In this document: one piece after another, positions 31,947 through 40,918 of the stretch
How positions within the stretch are numbered: the first letter of the stretch is position 1
How the letters are laid out: each line of letters begins with the position of its first letter
Assembly: GCA_964393605.1 (NCBI GenBank)
Contig: CAYMUL010000022.1
Span: forward strand, 1 to 56,947
DNA length: 56,947 nucleotides
Direction: 5' to 3'
Source: CAYMUL01 sp964393605
GTDB taxonomy: Bacteria; Bacteroidota; Ignavibacteria; Ignavibacteriales; Ignavibacteriaceae
Translations under genes and position numbers: made by a program
The notes under the pieces: generated by a model
What the model was told of the DNA's origin: nothing
The model's input: only the letters and a program-made list of their open reading frames with translations
Databases searched by the model: none

Positions 31947-34260
31947 ATTGCAATCAGTTACTATCGACTCATTCAAAGGTTCTACCAACGAAATTTCCGT
32001 TGAGTTTGCATTAAACACTAATCTAACAGTCATTTACGGAGAAAATGGAACCGGAAAATCTTCCATAGCGGATGCTTTTGATGTAATCTGTAATAATAAT
32101 GCCGGTTCATTGGAAGAAAAGAGCATCGGTAATCCTAAATCAAAGTATTTAATTAATCTTCGCAAGAATCAAAGAGACTGTAGAGTAAAGCTGGCTTACA
32201 ACCATTTGGAGTGGACTTCAACTCTTGGTGTTAAGTATCACCCTGATACAACCGGCGATCCAAACATTCCCAAAGCTTCAATTTTACGAAGAGATAAGAT
32301 TCTTGATTTTATTACAAAACAACCGGCTCCCAGATACGAAGCTATCAAATCATTTATCGAGACTCCTCAATGTGAAAAAATAGAAGGATTGATCAATCAA
32401 TTAAAACTGGATTATGAAAAAGAATCAGAGAATTCTATAAGAGCTATTGCAGATGCTGAAGATGCACTTAATAAATTATGGGAACTTGAAGGTAGAGTGG
32501 GTGCGAATTACTTAGCCTGGGCTCAACAGAAAATATCCAGAAGTTCCGAAGAATTACAGACTGAAATTAATTCTTATTCTTCTATTCTGAATTCTTTCAC
32601 TCAATTAAAATCTCAAAAAGAAAATTATGATAGATTGTTAACCTCTCAAAGCACTGCTGAAGAAGAACAGCAAGTTCTAAACCAAGAATTTGATCTTCTT
32701 GCCTCTCAAGCCGAATCAAATCTTGCCGAATTAATAGATGTATTGATACAATCACAAGATTATATCATTAAAACTACAGACCTAAAAGTTTGTCCAGTTT
32801 GCGAACAAAGTGTTGATAGAGAAACTTTGTTAAACAATGTTACGAACCGAATTTCTACAAAACAGCAGTTCATCGAATTAAAAGATAGATTGTTAGCTGC
32901 ACAACGAAAATTGGATATTGCAACTGCACAGATGGGTCAAGCAAAACCTCAAATAGTCGAGAAAGCATTATCATTATTTAATGCTCTTACCGCTTATATC
33001 CCTATAGAACTTCAATCAAATAATTTTGTTTTGGAAAGCTATTCGGATTTGAATAATGTTGATACCCTGGAAGATGATAAAATCCGTATTGCTTCTCTAT
33101 TGTTTGAATCTCTGAATATTGTCGAACAACAAATAAAAACTCATAAAACTGATTCTGAAAAAACATTAAGCAACCTCAATGCAATTTCAAATCATGTTCA
33201 CACAATACAACAAAAAAGAAATAATGCTGCTAAATTAGATTTAATGAAACAGAGAATTACTTCTCTCTATAATTTATTTGTTGAAGAAAGGAAATCATAT
33301 ATAAAAGAAGTGCTTGAATCAGTGTCTGGTGATATTGATAGAATGTATTCTTCCATTCATCCAAATGAAAATCTTGGTAATGTTAGACTGTCCCCGGATG
33401 AAAGTCGCCGAGCATCAATAGAATTAAAATCATCATTTGAAGGTGTTCCAGATATTCAACCACAAGCTTACTACAGCGAATCGCATTTGGATACTCTTGG
33501 CATTTGCTTATTCATTGCACTTGCAAAAAAATTCAGAACTGACGATACGATTCTTATTTTTGATGATGTAATTACCTCTGCTGATCAAGTTCACCTTAGT
33601 AGATTTCTTAGAATGTTGGAAGGTGAGTTGCAGCATTTTCAACACACTATAATCACAACTCATTATCAAGTTTGGCGTGATAAGTATCGTTATGGAAATG
33701 GAAATGTTCAATTAGTTGAATTACTCCGTTGGACTTTAGATCGCGGTATTCGTCATACAAAAACAAAACTTTATATTGAAGAATTAAGAGACCATTTAGC
33801 AATTGAACCATTCGACAAACAAACCGTTGCTTCAAAATCCGGAATATTTTTAGAACTAATTCTCGACAATCTTGCCTTAATGTATAGATGCAAATTACCG
33901 AGAAAAGCAGATCCCTTTTACACACTTGGTGAATTTATTGGTGCCTTCTCTTCGGATCTTAAAAGAAGAATGAAAATTGAAATTGTTGATGGAACAACCG
34001 TTCAGAATACAATTCAACTTTCGGACTGTTTTAATGTCCTGCCTGCAGATAGCGCTTTAAGAAACCAAGTTGGCTGCCATTTTAATATTATTGGAGAGCA
34101 TTTTACACAAGAAGATGTTGAAAGTATGGCTAATAATACTTTACGTTTAGCCGATGCATTGATTTGTGATACGTGCGGGGAATTGCCGTATAAGAATAGA
34201 TCTGGTGTCTATTATGAATGTAGGTGTAATAAAAAAAGGTTATATCCGTTTACAGATTGA
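31939..34260 (+). CDS. Rad50/RloC-like ATPase with C-terminal HEPN-like motif and zinc ribbon
   Basis: 773 residues from the ATG at 31939; an ATG at 31927 adds four, and numbering here uses that one. An ABC ATPase of SMC/Rad50 type: Walker A GENGTGKSS (38-46), two coiled-coil arms around a zinc-hook CPVC (289-292), signature-like SESHLDTLGI (517-526), Walker B TILIFDDV (541-548) and H-loop TTHY (577-580). The C-terminal ~200 residues are extra. They contain LRNQVGCHFN, where R712-N-x4-H718 fits the HEPN ribonuclease motif, and a CxxC…CxC zinc ribbon (747-767). RloC, a tRNA-cleaving guardian linked to restriction systems, shares the ATPase, zinc hook and HEPN-type nuclease layout, but orthology is not certain. 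14 nt separate it from mod. Confidence 0.8.
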   Translation: MSRLQSVTIDSFKGSTNEISVEFALNTNLTVIYGENGTGKSSIADAFDVICNNNAGSLEEKSIGNPKSKYLINLRKNQRDCRVKLAYNHLEWTSTLGVKYHPDTTGDPNIPKASILRRDKILDFITKQPAPRYEAIKSFIETPQCEKIEGLINQLKLDYEKESENSIRAIADAEDALNKLWELEGRVGANYLAWAQQKISRSSEELQTEINSYSSILNSFTQLKSQKENYDRLLTSQSTAEEEQQVLNQEFDLLASQAESNLAELIDVLIQSQDYIIKTTDLKVCPVCEQSVDRETLLNNVTNRISTKQQFIELKDRLLAAQRKLDIATAQMGQAKPQIVEKALSLFNALTAYIPIELQSNNFVLESYSDLNNVDTLEDDKIRIASLLFESLNIVEQQIKTHKTDSEKTLSNLNAISNHVHTIQQKRNNAAKLDLMKQRITSLYNLFVEERKSYIKEVLESVSGDIDRMYSSIHPNENLGNVRLSPDESRRASIELKSSFEGVPDIQPQAYYSESHLDTLGICLFIALAKKFRTDDTILIFDDVITSADQVHLSRFLRMLEGELQHFQHTIITTHYQVWRDKYRYGNGNVQLVELLRWTLDRGIRHTKTKLYIEELRDHLAIEPFDKQTVASKSGIFLELILDNLALMYRCKLPRKADPFYTLGEFIGAFSSDLKRRMKIEIVDGTTVQNTIQLSDCFNVLPADSALRNQVGCHFNIIGEHFTQEDVESMANNTLRLADALICDTCGELPYKNRSGVYYECRCNKKRLYPFTD

Positions 34261-34263
34261 TTT

Positions 34264-34269
34264 AAGGAG
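34264..34269 (+). promoter_or_regulatory. Ribosome binding site fixing the TTG start of mod
   Basis: AAGGAG ends 5 nt before TTG at 34275. No ATG or GTG start fits the protein's N-terminus better. Confidence 0.75.
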
Positions 34270-34274
34270 TTATT

Positions 34275-35927
34275 TTGAACCACAAACCAAAATTAGAACT
34301 TACATGGATTGGCAAAGACCAGCAGCCAAAACTTGAGCCGCGCATTCTTATTGAAGACCCGGAAAAATCTTACGGCGATAAAAATACAGATAACATGCTC
34401 ATCTTTGGTGATAACCTTCTTGCTCTTAAAGCTCTTGAACAAGACTTTGCCGGAAAAATAAAATGTATTTACATAGACCCGCCTTACAATACTGGCGGTG
34501 CCTTTGAACATTATGATGATGGCTTGGAACATTCTATTTGGTTAAACTTGATAAAACCCAGACTAGAAGTTTTAAGAAATTTACTGAAAGAGGATGGCAC
34601 TCTTTGGATTTCAATTGATGCGGATGAAAGTCATTACCTAAAAGTGTTGTGTGATGAGATTTTCGGTAGAAATAATTTTATCGATGAAGTGATATGGCAT
34701 AGATCTTACGCCCCAATTAATTTAAAGAAAACATTTTCTAGAAATCATGATGCGATTCTAGTATACTCTAAGAACTATCCAGCACTTACTTTGAATAAAT
34801 TAGAAAGATCTGAAAAATTGAATCAATCGTTTACAAATCCAGATAATGACCCTCGTGGTCCATGGGCTTCTGGTCCAATCCAAGTTGGCCCAAGAATAGA
34901 ATCAAAGACATATGAAATTATTACCCCAAGTGGAAGAAAGATAGTTCCGCCCCCACAAGCTTGTTGGCGTTATACAAAAGATAAATATTTTGAAATGGTG
35001 AAAGACAATAGAATTTATTTCGGTCCAGATGGGAATAATGTCCCTAGAATCAAAAGATTTCTATCTGAGGTAAAAGAAGGTGTAGTGCCCATGACTTTAT
35101 GGATGAGAGAAGACGTTGGAGATAATCAAGAAGGGAAAAAGGAAATTAAGAATCTATTCCAGAAAGATATATTTGATACGCCAAAACCAGAAAGATTAAT
35201 CCAAAGAATAATTACCCTGGCGACAAATGAAAATGATTACGTTCTCGATTCATTCCTCGGTTCCGGCACAACAGCCGCAGTTGCTCATAAGATGAACAGA
35301 AAATGGATAGGGATAGAACTCGGAGAACACTGTCATACTCACTGCGTTCCACGTCTTCAAAAAGTTTGTGATGGAACAGACCAAGGCGGAATCTCCGAAG
35401 CTGTTGGATGGAAAGGCGGCGGCGGTTTCAAATATTATTATCTCGCTCCAAGTTTGTTAAAGCAAGATAAATACAACAACTGGGTTATCAATCCGGAATA
35501 CAATGGAAACATGCTTGCTTCAGCAATGGCAAAGCATGAAGGTTTCCGTTACCAGCCTGATGAACAAATTTACTGGAAACAAGGACAATCCACAGAAAAA
35601 GATTTTATCTACACAACTACACAATTCATAACTGTAGAAACACTCGATAGAATTCACGAAGAAATGCAGAACGGAGAAAGTTTACTCATCTGCTGTAAAT
35701 CATTCTCCAAAGCTTGCGAAGATCGTTATTCAAACATCACAATAAAGAAAATTCCCAAAATGCTTCTTGGCAGATGTGAGTTCGGCAAAGAAGATTATTC
35801 GTTAAATATTATCAACATGCCTGTGGATCCAAACGAACCGGATTTTATACCGAAAGGCTTTAGTGGTAAAAATGAAAAAATAAAAAAGAAGAAAGAGAAT
35901 GATTCACCTACACTTTTTTCAAAGTAA
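34275..35927 (+). CDS. mod: Type III restriction-modification methyltransferase subunit (Mod)
   Basis: 550 residues, TTG start. A beta-class N6-adenine methyltransferase: motif IV DPPY (68-71, in YIDPPYNTGGAF) precedes motif I DSFLGSGTT (325-333), as is usual for type III Mod. The stretch 140-300 between them is the likely target-recognition domain. The C-terminal region (about 380-530) carries the usual YYYLAPSLLKQDKYNNWVIN segment. Mod alone can methylate, and with Res forms the nuclease complex. res lies about 630 nt downstream, separated by repeats and a GIY-YIG gene, so co-transcription is possible but not close-coupled. Confidence 0.92.
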   Translation: MNHKPKLELTWIGKDQQPKLEPRILIEDPEKSYGDKNTDNMLIFGDNLLALKALEQDFAGKIKCIYIDPPYNTGGAFEHYDDGLEHSIWLNLIKPRLEVLRNLLKEDGTLWISIDADESHYLKVLCDEIFGRNNFIDEVIWHRSYAPINLKKTFSRNHDAILVYSKNYPALTLNKLERSEKLNQSFTNPDNDPRGPWASGPIQVGPRIESKTYEIITPSGRKIVPPPQACWRYTKDKYFEMVKDNRIYFGPDGNNVPRIKRFLSEVKEGVVPMTLWMREDVGDNQEGKKEIKNLFQKDIFDTPKPERLIQRIITLATNENDYVLDSFLGSGTTAAVAHKMNRKWIGIELGEHCHTHCVPRLQKVCDGTDQGGISEAVGWKGGGGFKYYYLAPSLLKQDKYNNWVINPEYNGNMLASAMAKHEGFRYQPDEQIYWKQGQSTEKDFIYTTTQFITVETLDRIHEEMQNGESLLICCKSFSKACEDRYSNITIKKIPKMLLGRCEFGKEDYSLNIINMPVDPNEPDFIPKGFSGKNEKIKKKKENDSPTLFSK

Positions 35928-35931
35928 CTAT

Positions 35932-36114
35932 ATCATTCTGAAGGAGCATCAAGTCTTGTCATGCTGAACGAAGTGAAGCATCTCAAAAACAGATTCTTTG
36001 TTTCACTCAGAATGACAAACAACAATTGTCGTTCTGAAGGAGCTAAGCGACTGAAGAATCTCAAAAAGAAGAAACAGCTACTTGTCATGCTGAATGAAGT
36101 CAAAAATCTCTGAG
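35932..36114. repeat. GTCATTCTGA-type palindromic repeats left of the GIY-YIG gene
   Basis: Three copies or fragments: 35932-36016 (complete, from ATCATTCTG to TCAGAATGAC), 36027-36065 and 36083-36114. The family unit starts TGTCATNCTGAA, runs through CGAAGTGAAG and GATTCTT, and ends TCAGAATGACA, so its ends are inverted repeats. The stretch 35956-36015 is almost identical to 36480-36539 on the other side of the GIY-YIG gene. Confidence 0.85.
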
Positions 36115-36124
36115 AATTTAGACG

Positions 36125-36445
36125 ATGAGCAATCAATACTATGTTTATATAATGACAAATAAAAATAATACTGTGCTCTATACCGGTGTAACAAATAATC
36201 TTGAAAGAAGATTATATGAACATAAAAACAAACTGATAGATGGATTCACTAAAAAATATAATATTAACAAATTGGTTTTTTATGAAACAACAAATAATAT
36301 TAGTTCTGCCATAGCACGGGAAAAACAAATTAAGGGCTGGCTTCGAATCAAAAAAATACATTTAATTGAAAATACAAATCCTAAATGGAATGATCTTAGC
36401 AAAGAATGGGAAAGAGATTCTTCGCCCTCGCGGGGCTCAGAATGA
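36125..36445 (+). CDS. Stand-alone GIY-YIG nuclease
   Basis: 106 residues, a single GIY-YIG domain of the UvrC-N/YhbQ type: YYVYIMTNKNNTVLYTGVTN (the GIY and YIG elements appear as YVY and YTG), then LERRLYEHK with the conserved Arg, KLVFYET and AIAREKQIKGW with the conserved Glu region. Expected activity is divalent-metal DNA cleavage. The last ten residues (RDSSPSRGSE) and the stop codon come from a GTCATTCTGA-family repeat read through. The gene is bracketed by 60-bp direct repeats of that family, which makes a role in spreading the repeat worth considering. Confidence 0.88.
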   Translation: MSNQYYVYIMTNKNNTVLYTGVTNNLERRLYEHKNKLIDGFTKKYNINKLVFYETTNNISSAIAREKQIKGWLRIKKIHLIENTNPKWNDLSKEWERDSSPSRGSE

Positions 36446-36540
36446 CAAACAAAAGATGTTATACCGGAGGTGAACGCAATTGTCATGCTGAACGAAGTGA
36501 AGCATCTCAAAAACAGATTCTTCATTTCACTCAGAATGAT
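36415..36540. repeat. GTCATTCTGA-type palindromic repeats right of the GIY-YIG gene
   Basis: A half element at 36415-36446 (AGATTCTTCGCCCTCGCGGG then CTCAGAATGAC) encodes the end of the nuclease. A complete element follows at 36480-36540, matching 35956-36015 at all but two positions by eye. Confidence 0.85.
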
Positions 36541-36557
36541 AGAAAAAAGGAAAATAT

Positions 36558-39503
36558 ATGAATAAAAATGTAAACCTTATCCGTAATAGATTAAGTCTTC
36601 GTCCTCCACAAGAAGAGAGCTTAAACATCCTTGCAAACCTCGCAGATAAATTGACGTTGAAAAAATTCTTTTCTGAAAATGTCATTCTGAATGGGCGAAG
36701 TGATCGTAGAAACGAAACGACAGATTCTTCGCTAGCGCTCAGAATGACAGAAGAAAGCACTGTCATTCTGAATGGGCGAAGTGATCGTAGAAACGAAACG
36801 ACAGATTCTTCGCTAGCGCTCAGAATGACAGAAGAAAGCACTGTCATTCTGAATCGAAGCTCTGAACGAAGTGAAGAGGCAGCGGAGCGAAATGAAGAAT
36901 CTCAAACTCCATTAAACAAAAATGATAAACTAAGAGAACAATTCCTAAATGCAGAACTCTCAAAAGTAAAATCCACTTATCCGACCTGCACGGATTTCGA
37001 AAGAGCATTTCCTTCCATTTGTTTTTCGCTTGCAACCGGTGTTGGTAAAACCAGATTAATGGGAGCATTTATTGCCTATCTATATTTGGAAAAAGGGATC
37101 AAAAACTTTTTCGTTTTAGCTCCAAATCTTACCGTATATAATAAACTCATTGAGGATTTTTCAAATACATCCAGCCCTAAATATGTTTTCCAAGGCATAG
37201 GTGAATTTGTAACAAACCAACCTCGCATTATCACCGGTGATAATTACGAACAGATGTCCCAAACAAAACTGTTCGAATCGGAAGTACACATAAATGTATT
37301 TAACATCTCAAAGATAAATGCTGAAACACGCGGCGGAAATATTCCAAGAATAAAAAGACTATCGGAGTATCTTGGAGAATCTTACTTTAATTATTTATCC
37401 AATCTTGATGATCTCGTATTGCTGATGGATGAATCACATCATTACCGTGCAGATCGCGGAATGGAAGTTCTTAACGAACTAAATCCTATACTTGGACTGG
37501 AAGTAACAGCAACTCCTCAAATAGAAAGAGGTGGAAGAACAACCAAATTCAAGAATGTTGTTTTTGAATACTCACTCGCAAAAGCTATTCAAGACGGTTT
37601 TGTAAAGGAACCGGCAGTTGCCACAAGAAAAGATTTCGATCCATCACAATATTCTTTGGAAGAATTGGACCGAATTAAATTGGAAGATGGCATTCGGATT
37701 CATGAAGCAACCAAAGTAGAAATGTATAAATATTCTTTAGATGCAAAGGTTCGCCTTGTAAAACCTTTTGTACTCGTTGTTTCAAAAGATACTGAGCACG
37801 CCGGTAGGTTGAAGGATTTAATAATCTCACAGTCATTCTTCAATGGATACTATGCCGATAAAGTGATGGAGATTCATTCAAATCAATCAGGCGGCGAAAA
37901 GGATGAAAATGTTTCCAAACTTCTCTCACTCGAAAGTTTCGATAACAAAATCGAAATTGTAATTCATGTTAACATGCTTAAAGAAGGTTGGGATGTAACA
38001 AATCTTTATACAATTATTCCTTTAAGAACAGCCGCTTCAACAACTCTTCGTGAACAAACAATCGGAAGAGGTTTAAGATTGCCTTATGGTCTCAGAACCG
38101 GCGTTGATAAAGTTGATAAACTAACAATTGTTGCTCACGATAAATTCCAGGAAATAATTGATGAAGCAAACAAACCTAATTCCATTATCAAACAGCAGAA
38201 TATAATTGTAATTGATGAAAAAGAGCTAAATCAATCCAAAGAAGTTGTTGTTTCTATATCAACAACTCAGCAGAAATATGAAGAACAGAAAAAGCAGATT
38301 GAAACAATTGTAGAACCGGAACAAAAACATAAAGCAACTATTACGCTGGAGGTTACTCGAATAATCAACGAAGTTCTTCCGGAACTCAATAAAGAAAAGG
38401 ATGTAAAGAATGTCGGTGATCTTAAAAGAGAAGACATTCAGAAGATTGCTCTGGAAATGGTAAAAGAAAAAATCTATTCTGATCCGCAGCAGAATATGTT
38501 TGCTAGCGATCTCATAAAAGAAGCTGAACAAAGATATGAAGCGGTTGTTCAAGAATTCACGGAAAACATAATTGAGATCCCGCGCATTACAATTCAGCCA
38601 AGCACTGAAATTAAAACCGGATTCAGAGAATTCGATCTTGATACAATTGCGTTGAACTATCAGCCGGTATCGGAAGAAATTCTCATTAAGAAATTGCGTG
38701 AACAAGAAAATGATACGGATATTGTTAGAGGCGGTGGTAAAATCATTCTTGATACTCCGGAAAATCTGATTGTAAACGAACTGATTAACTATTCTGAAAT
38801 AGATTACGATTCACAATCCGAAATCTTATTCAAACTAGCAGCCCAAGCTGTAGAGAAATTCAAAACCTATCTTGATGAAGACGGCTTAAGAAATGTAGTT
38901 CAATACAACAAACGGGAAATCGGAAATTTCATATTCAAACAATTAATGAAACATTTTTATTATGAAACTCCTGAATTCGAAAAACCAAACATAGATGTGA
39001 AAGCATTCACAAGAATTGAAGAGCATAACTATACCAAATTTACACAAGATTCCATTCGCGATTTCAAGGAAACAATAGTTCCCACATCAGCAATTCCAAC
39101 AAAAATATTCACCGGATTCAAAAAAGCATATCACACGCTTTATAAATTCGATTCCAAAGCGGAGAAAGATTTTTCAATAATACTTGAGCAGGATTCAGAA
39201 GTAAATAAGTGGTTGCGTCCGGCACCAAATCAATTCAAGATTTATTGGCGCCATAACTCAAAACAATACCGCCCGGATTTTGTCGTTGAAACATCAGATA
39301 AAATTTATCTCATGGAAATCAAAAAGGAGGGCGACCTTGATGATACTGAAGTCAGGGAAAAAGCAACCGCAGCGAAGGTCTATTGCAGTTTTGCTTCTGA
39401 ATACAATCTTGAAAATGGCGGGAAAGAATGGAATTATTTGCTGCTTCCGCATACAATTATTCAAGTGAATAAAAGTTTTGAATATTTTAAACACATCAAC
39501 TGA
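36558..39503 (+). CDS. res: Type III restriction endonuclease subunit (Res)
   Basis: 981 residues, superfamily 2 helicase with C-terminal nuclease. Walker A ATGVGKT (159-165), DESHH motif II (291-295), VTATP motif III (316-320), motif V/VI region with NMLKEGWDVTNLY and TIGRGLRLP, and a PD-(D/E)xK nuclease at the end (RPDFVVE…YLMEIKK; D907, E920, K922). It pairs with Mod to cleave DNA between head-to-head sites with ATP. Residues 42-116 are not normal for the family: they are encoded by GTCATTCTGA-type repeats, two 27-residue tandem units and part of a third, in a linker just after the N-terminal helix. All catalytic motifs remain, so the enzyme may still work. Confidence 0.92.
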   Translation: MNKNVNLIRNRLSLRPPQEESLNILANLADKLTLKKFFSENVILNGRSDRRNETTDSSLALRMTEESTVILNGRSDRRNETTDSSLALRMTEESTVILNRSSERSEEAAERNEESQTPLNKNDKLREQFLNAELSKVKSTYPTCTDFERAFPSICFSLATGVGKTRLMGAFIAYLYLEKGIKNFFVLAPNLTVYNKLIEDFSNTSSPKYVFQGIGEFVTNQPRIITGDNYEQMSQTKLFESEVHINVFNISKINAETRGGNIPRIKRLSEYLGESYFNYLSNLDDLVLLMDESHHYRADRGMEVLNELNPILGLEVTATPQIERGGRTTKFKNVVFEYSLAKAIQDGFVKEPAVATRKDFDPSQYSLEELDRIKLEDGIRIHEATKVEMYKYSLDAKVRLVKPFVLVVSKDTEHAGRLKDLIISQSFFNGYYADKVMEIHSNQSGGEKDENVSKLLSLESFDNKIEIVIHVNMLKEGWDVTNLYTIIPLRTAASTTLREQTIGRGLRLPYGLRTGVDKVDKLTIVAHDKFQEIIDEANKPNSIIKQQNIIVIDEKELNQSKEVVVSISTTQQKYEEQKKQIETIVEPEQKHKATITLEVTRIINEVLPELNKEKDVKNVGDLKREDIQKIALEMVKEKIYSDPQQNMFASDLIKEAEQRYEAVVQEFTENIIEIPRITIQPSTEIKTGFREFDLDTIALNYQPVSEEILIKKLREQENDTDIVRGGGKIILDTPENLIVNELINYSEIDYDSQSEILFKLAAQAVEKFKTYLDEDGLRNVVQYNKREIGNFIFKQLMKHFYYETPEFEKPNIDVKAFTRIEEHNYTKFTQDSIRDFKETIVPTSAIPTKIFTGFKKAYHTLYKFDSKAEKDFSIILEQDSEVNKWLRPAPNQFKIYWRHNSKQYRPDFVVETSDKIYLMEIKKEGDLDDTEVREKATAAKVYCSFASEYNLENGGKEWNYLLLPHTIIQVNKSFEYFKHIN
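36681..36903. repeat. 81-bp tandem palindromic repeats inside res
   Basis: Units start at 36681, 36762 and 36843 (the last partial), each beginning GTCATTCTGAA; the first two end CTCAGAATGACAG plus linker. The 81-bp period equals 27 codons, so copy number changes keep the frame. The third copy diverges after about 15 bp into a CGAAGTGAAGAGG variant. Confidence 0.9.
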
Positions 39504-39558
39504 AACTTCGGACCTCGCTCAATTCACAAAAATTTAATCAGTATAATCATGCTCCTCC

Positions 39559-40302
39559 CTATCTCATCTCTACTGCATTGCGAAGTTTGACGGGCGGTGA
39601 AGAGCGTTTTCTCAATTTCAAATTGAGCATCTCAACGAAAAATGAAAAAGCCATCGCAAAGTAAATGTACCCTTTGCTGATATGCTGATCCAATCCTTCT
39701 GCAACAAGAGTAAAACCAATTAGAAGTAAAAATGAGAGTGCAAGCATTTTTAAAGTCGGGCGGTCGTTTATAAACTTGCTAATACTCCCAGAACTGAACA
39801 TCATAAAAATTACGGAAATAACAACGGCGGCAATCATGATTGAAAGTATCGAAGTCATTCCAACTGCAGTGATGACGGAATCGAGCGAAAACACTACATC
39901 GAGAATTAATATCTGTGCAATGATTGAAACGAAGGAAGCTTTCACTTTTGCATCTTTATGTTCTTCTTCACCCTCAAGTTTGTTATGAATTTCGTGCGTA
40001 CTTTTTCCTATCAAAAAAAGGCCGCCGCAGAGAAGAATTAAATCTCTCCCTGAAATTTCGTTGTTCATAACTGCGAACAAAGGGAAAGTTAATTTCATAA
40101 TCAATGTGATTGAGAAGAGGAGAGCGATTCGTGTAATCATTGCAAGCCCAAGCCCCGTTAAACGAGCGCGCTCTTGTTCCGCGGCAGGCAGTCGCGAGGA
40201 TAGTATAGAAATAAAAATTATGTTGTCTATTCCTAAAACTATCTCCAATGCGACAAGAGTGATTAATGCAGGAAGATTTGCGGGATTTAACAATTGCTCC
40301 AT
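39559..40302 (-). CDS. TerC-family integral membrane protein
   Basis: 247 residues with about seven hydrophobic helices. Typical TerC features are the acidic membrane motifs ALEIVLGIDNIIFISIL (first helix pair) and ILDVVFSLDSVITAVGM (later helix), plus a cytoplasmic loop rich in His, Lys and Glu (near 100-120). TerC/Alx relatives export manganese or protect metalloenzymes during secretion. The specific cargo here is unknown. A GAAGGA ribosome site precedes the ATG. It converges with res, with about 55 nt between stops. Confidence 0.9.
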   Translation of the reverse strand: MEQLLNPANLPALITLVALEIVLGIDNIIFISILSSRLPAAEQERARLTGLGLAMITRIALLFSITLIMKLTFPLFAVMNNEISGRDLILLCGGLFLIGKSTHEIHNKLEGEEEHKDAKVKASFVSIIAQILILDVVFSLDSVITAVGMTSILSIMIAAVVISVIFMMFSSGSISKFINDRPTLKMLALSFLLLIGFTLVAEGLDQHISKGYIYFAMAFSFFVEMLNLKLRKRSSPPVKLRNAVEMR

Positions 40303-40380
40303 TTTAGTTCCTTCTTTTTTTTGAATTAAATTGCGTTAAGAAAATTTATAATTGATGAATTAAAATATTTAATCTCCCCA

Positions 40381-40911
40381 ATGAATAAAAACATATTTAC
40401 AACTTCGTCGTTGATCGCTGTGTTATTTCATTTTAACGGATGCTATTCCAACAATCCTTCTTTGGAGACTGTAAAATCCGTTGATGCAAAAAAATACTCC
40501 GGGCTTTGGTATGAAATCGCCCGATTGCCGTTTTCAATTCAAGAAGGTTGCTCTTGTACAACTGCGGAATATCAAATCATTAATGAAGTAGAATTTAGCG
40601 TTGTGAATAAATGCTTGAAAGAAGGTGAATGGGATGTTGCGGAGGGAAAAGCTTTCGTAGTGGAAAATTCGAATAACTCAAAATTGCTTGTGCAGTTCTT
40701 CTGGCCTTTTAAAGGAGATTATTGGATTATCGATCTCGACGAACAAAATTATAGTTACGCCGTAGTCGGAACTCCGAGCAGAAAATATATGTGGATACTT
40801 TCGCGCACTAAAAAATTAAACGACACAATTCTTGCGAACATATTGAAAACTGCGGCGGCAAAGGGTTTTGATACAACTAAATTAATTTTTACAGACCAAA
40901 CTTGTAACTAA
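40381..40911 (+). CDS. blc: Bacterial lipocalin, outer-membrane lipoprotein (Blc-like)
   Basis: 176 residues. A signal sequence ending in lipobox HFNGC (Cys21) is followed by a lipocalin barrel: GLWYEIARLPFSIQEGC holds the GxW motif, then EGKAFVVEN, DYWIIDLDEQ and AVVGTPSRKYMWILSRT, matching the Blc pattern. Blc binds lysophospholipids or other lipids at the outer membrane. It lies 7 nt upstream of the SDR gene, so they probably form an operon. Confidence 0.9.
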   Translation: MNKNIFTTSSLIAVLFHFNGCYSNNPSLETVKSVDAKKYSGLWYEIARLPFSIQEGCSCTTAEYQIINEVEFSVVNKCLKEGEWDVAEGKAFVVENSNNSKLLVQFFWPFKGDYWIIDLDEQNYSYAVVGTPSRKYMWILSRTKKLNDTILANILKTAAAKGFDTTKLIFTDQTCN

Positions 40912-40918
40912 GGATTAA

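Noticed and set aside
36527..36847. 106-codon frame on the minus strand over the start of res
   Set aside because: Product (VILSASEES-type repeats) is only the antisense reading of the palindromic elements; the plus-strand frame is a clear Res protein.
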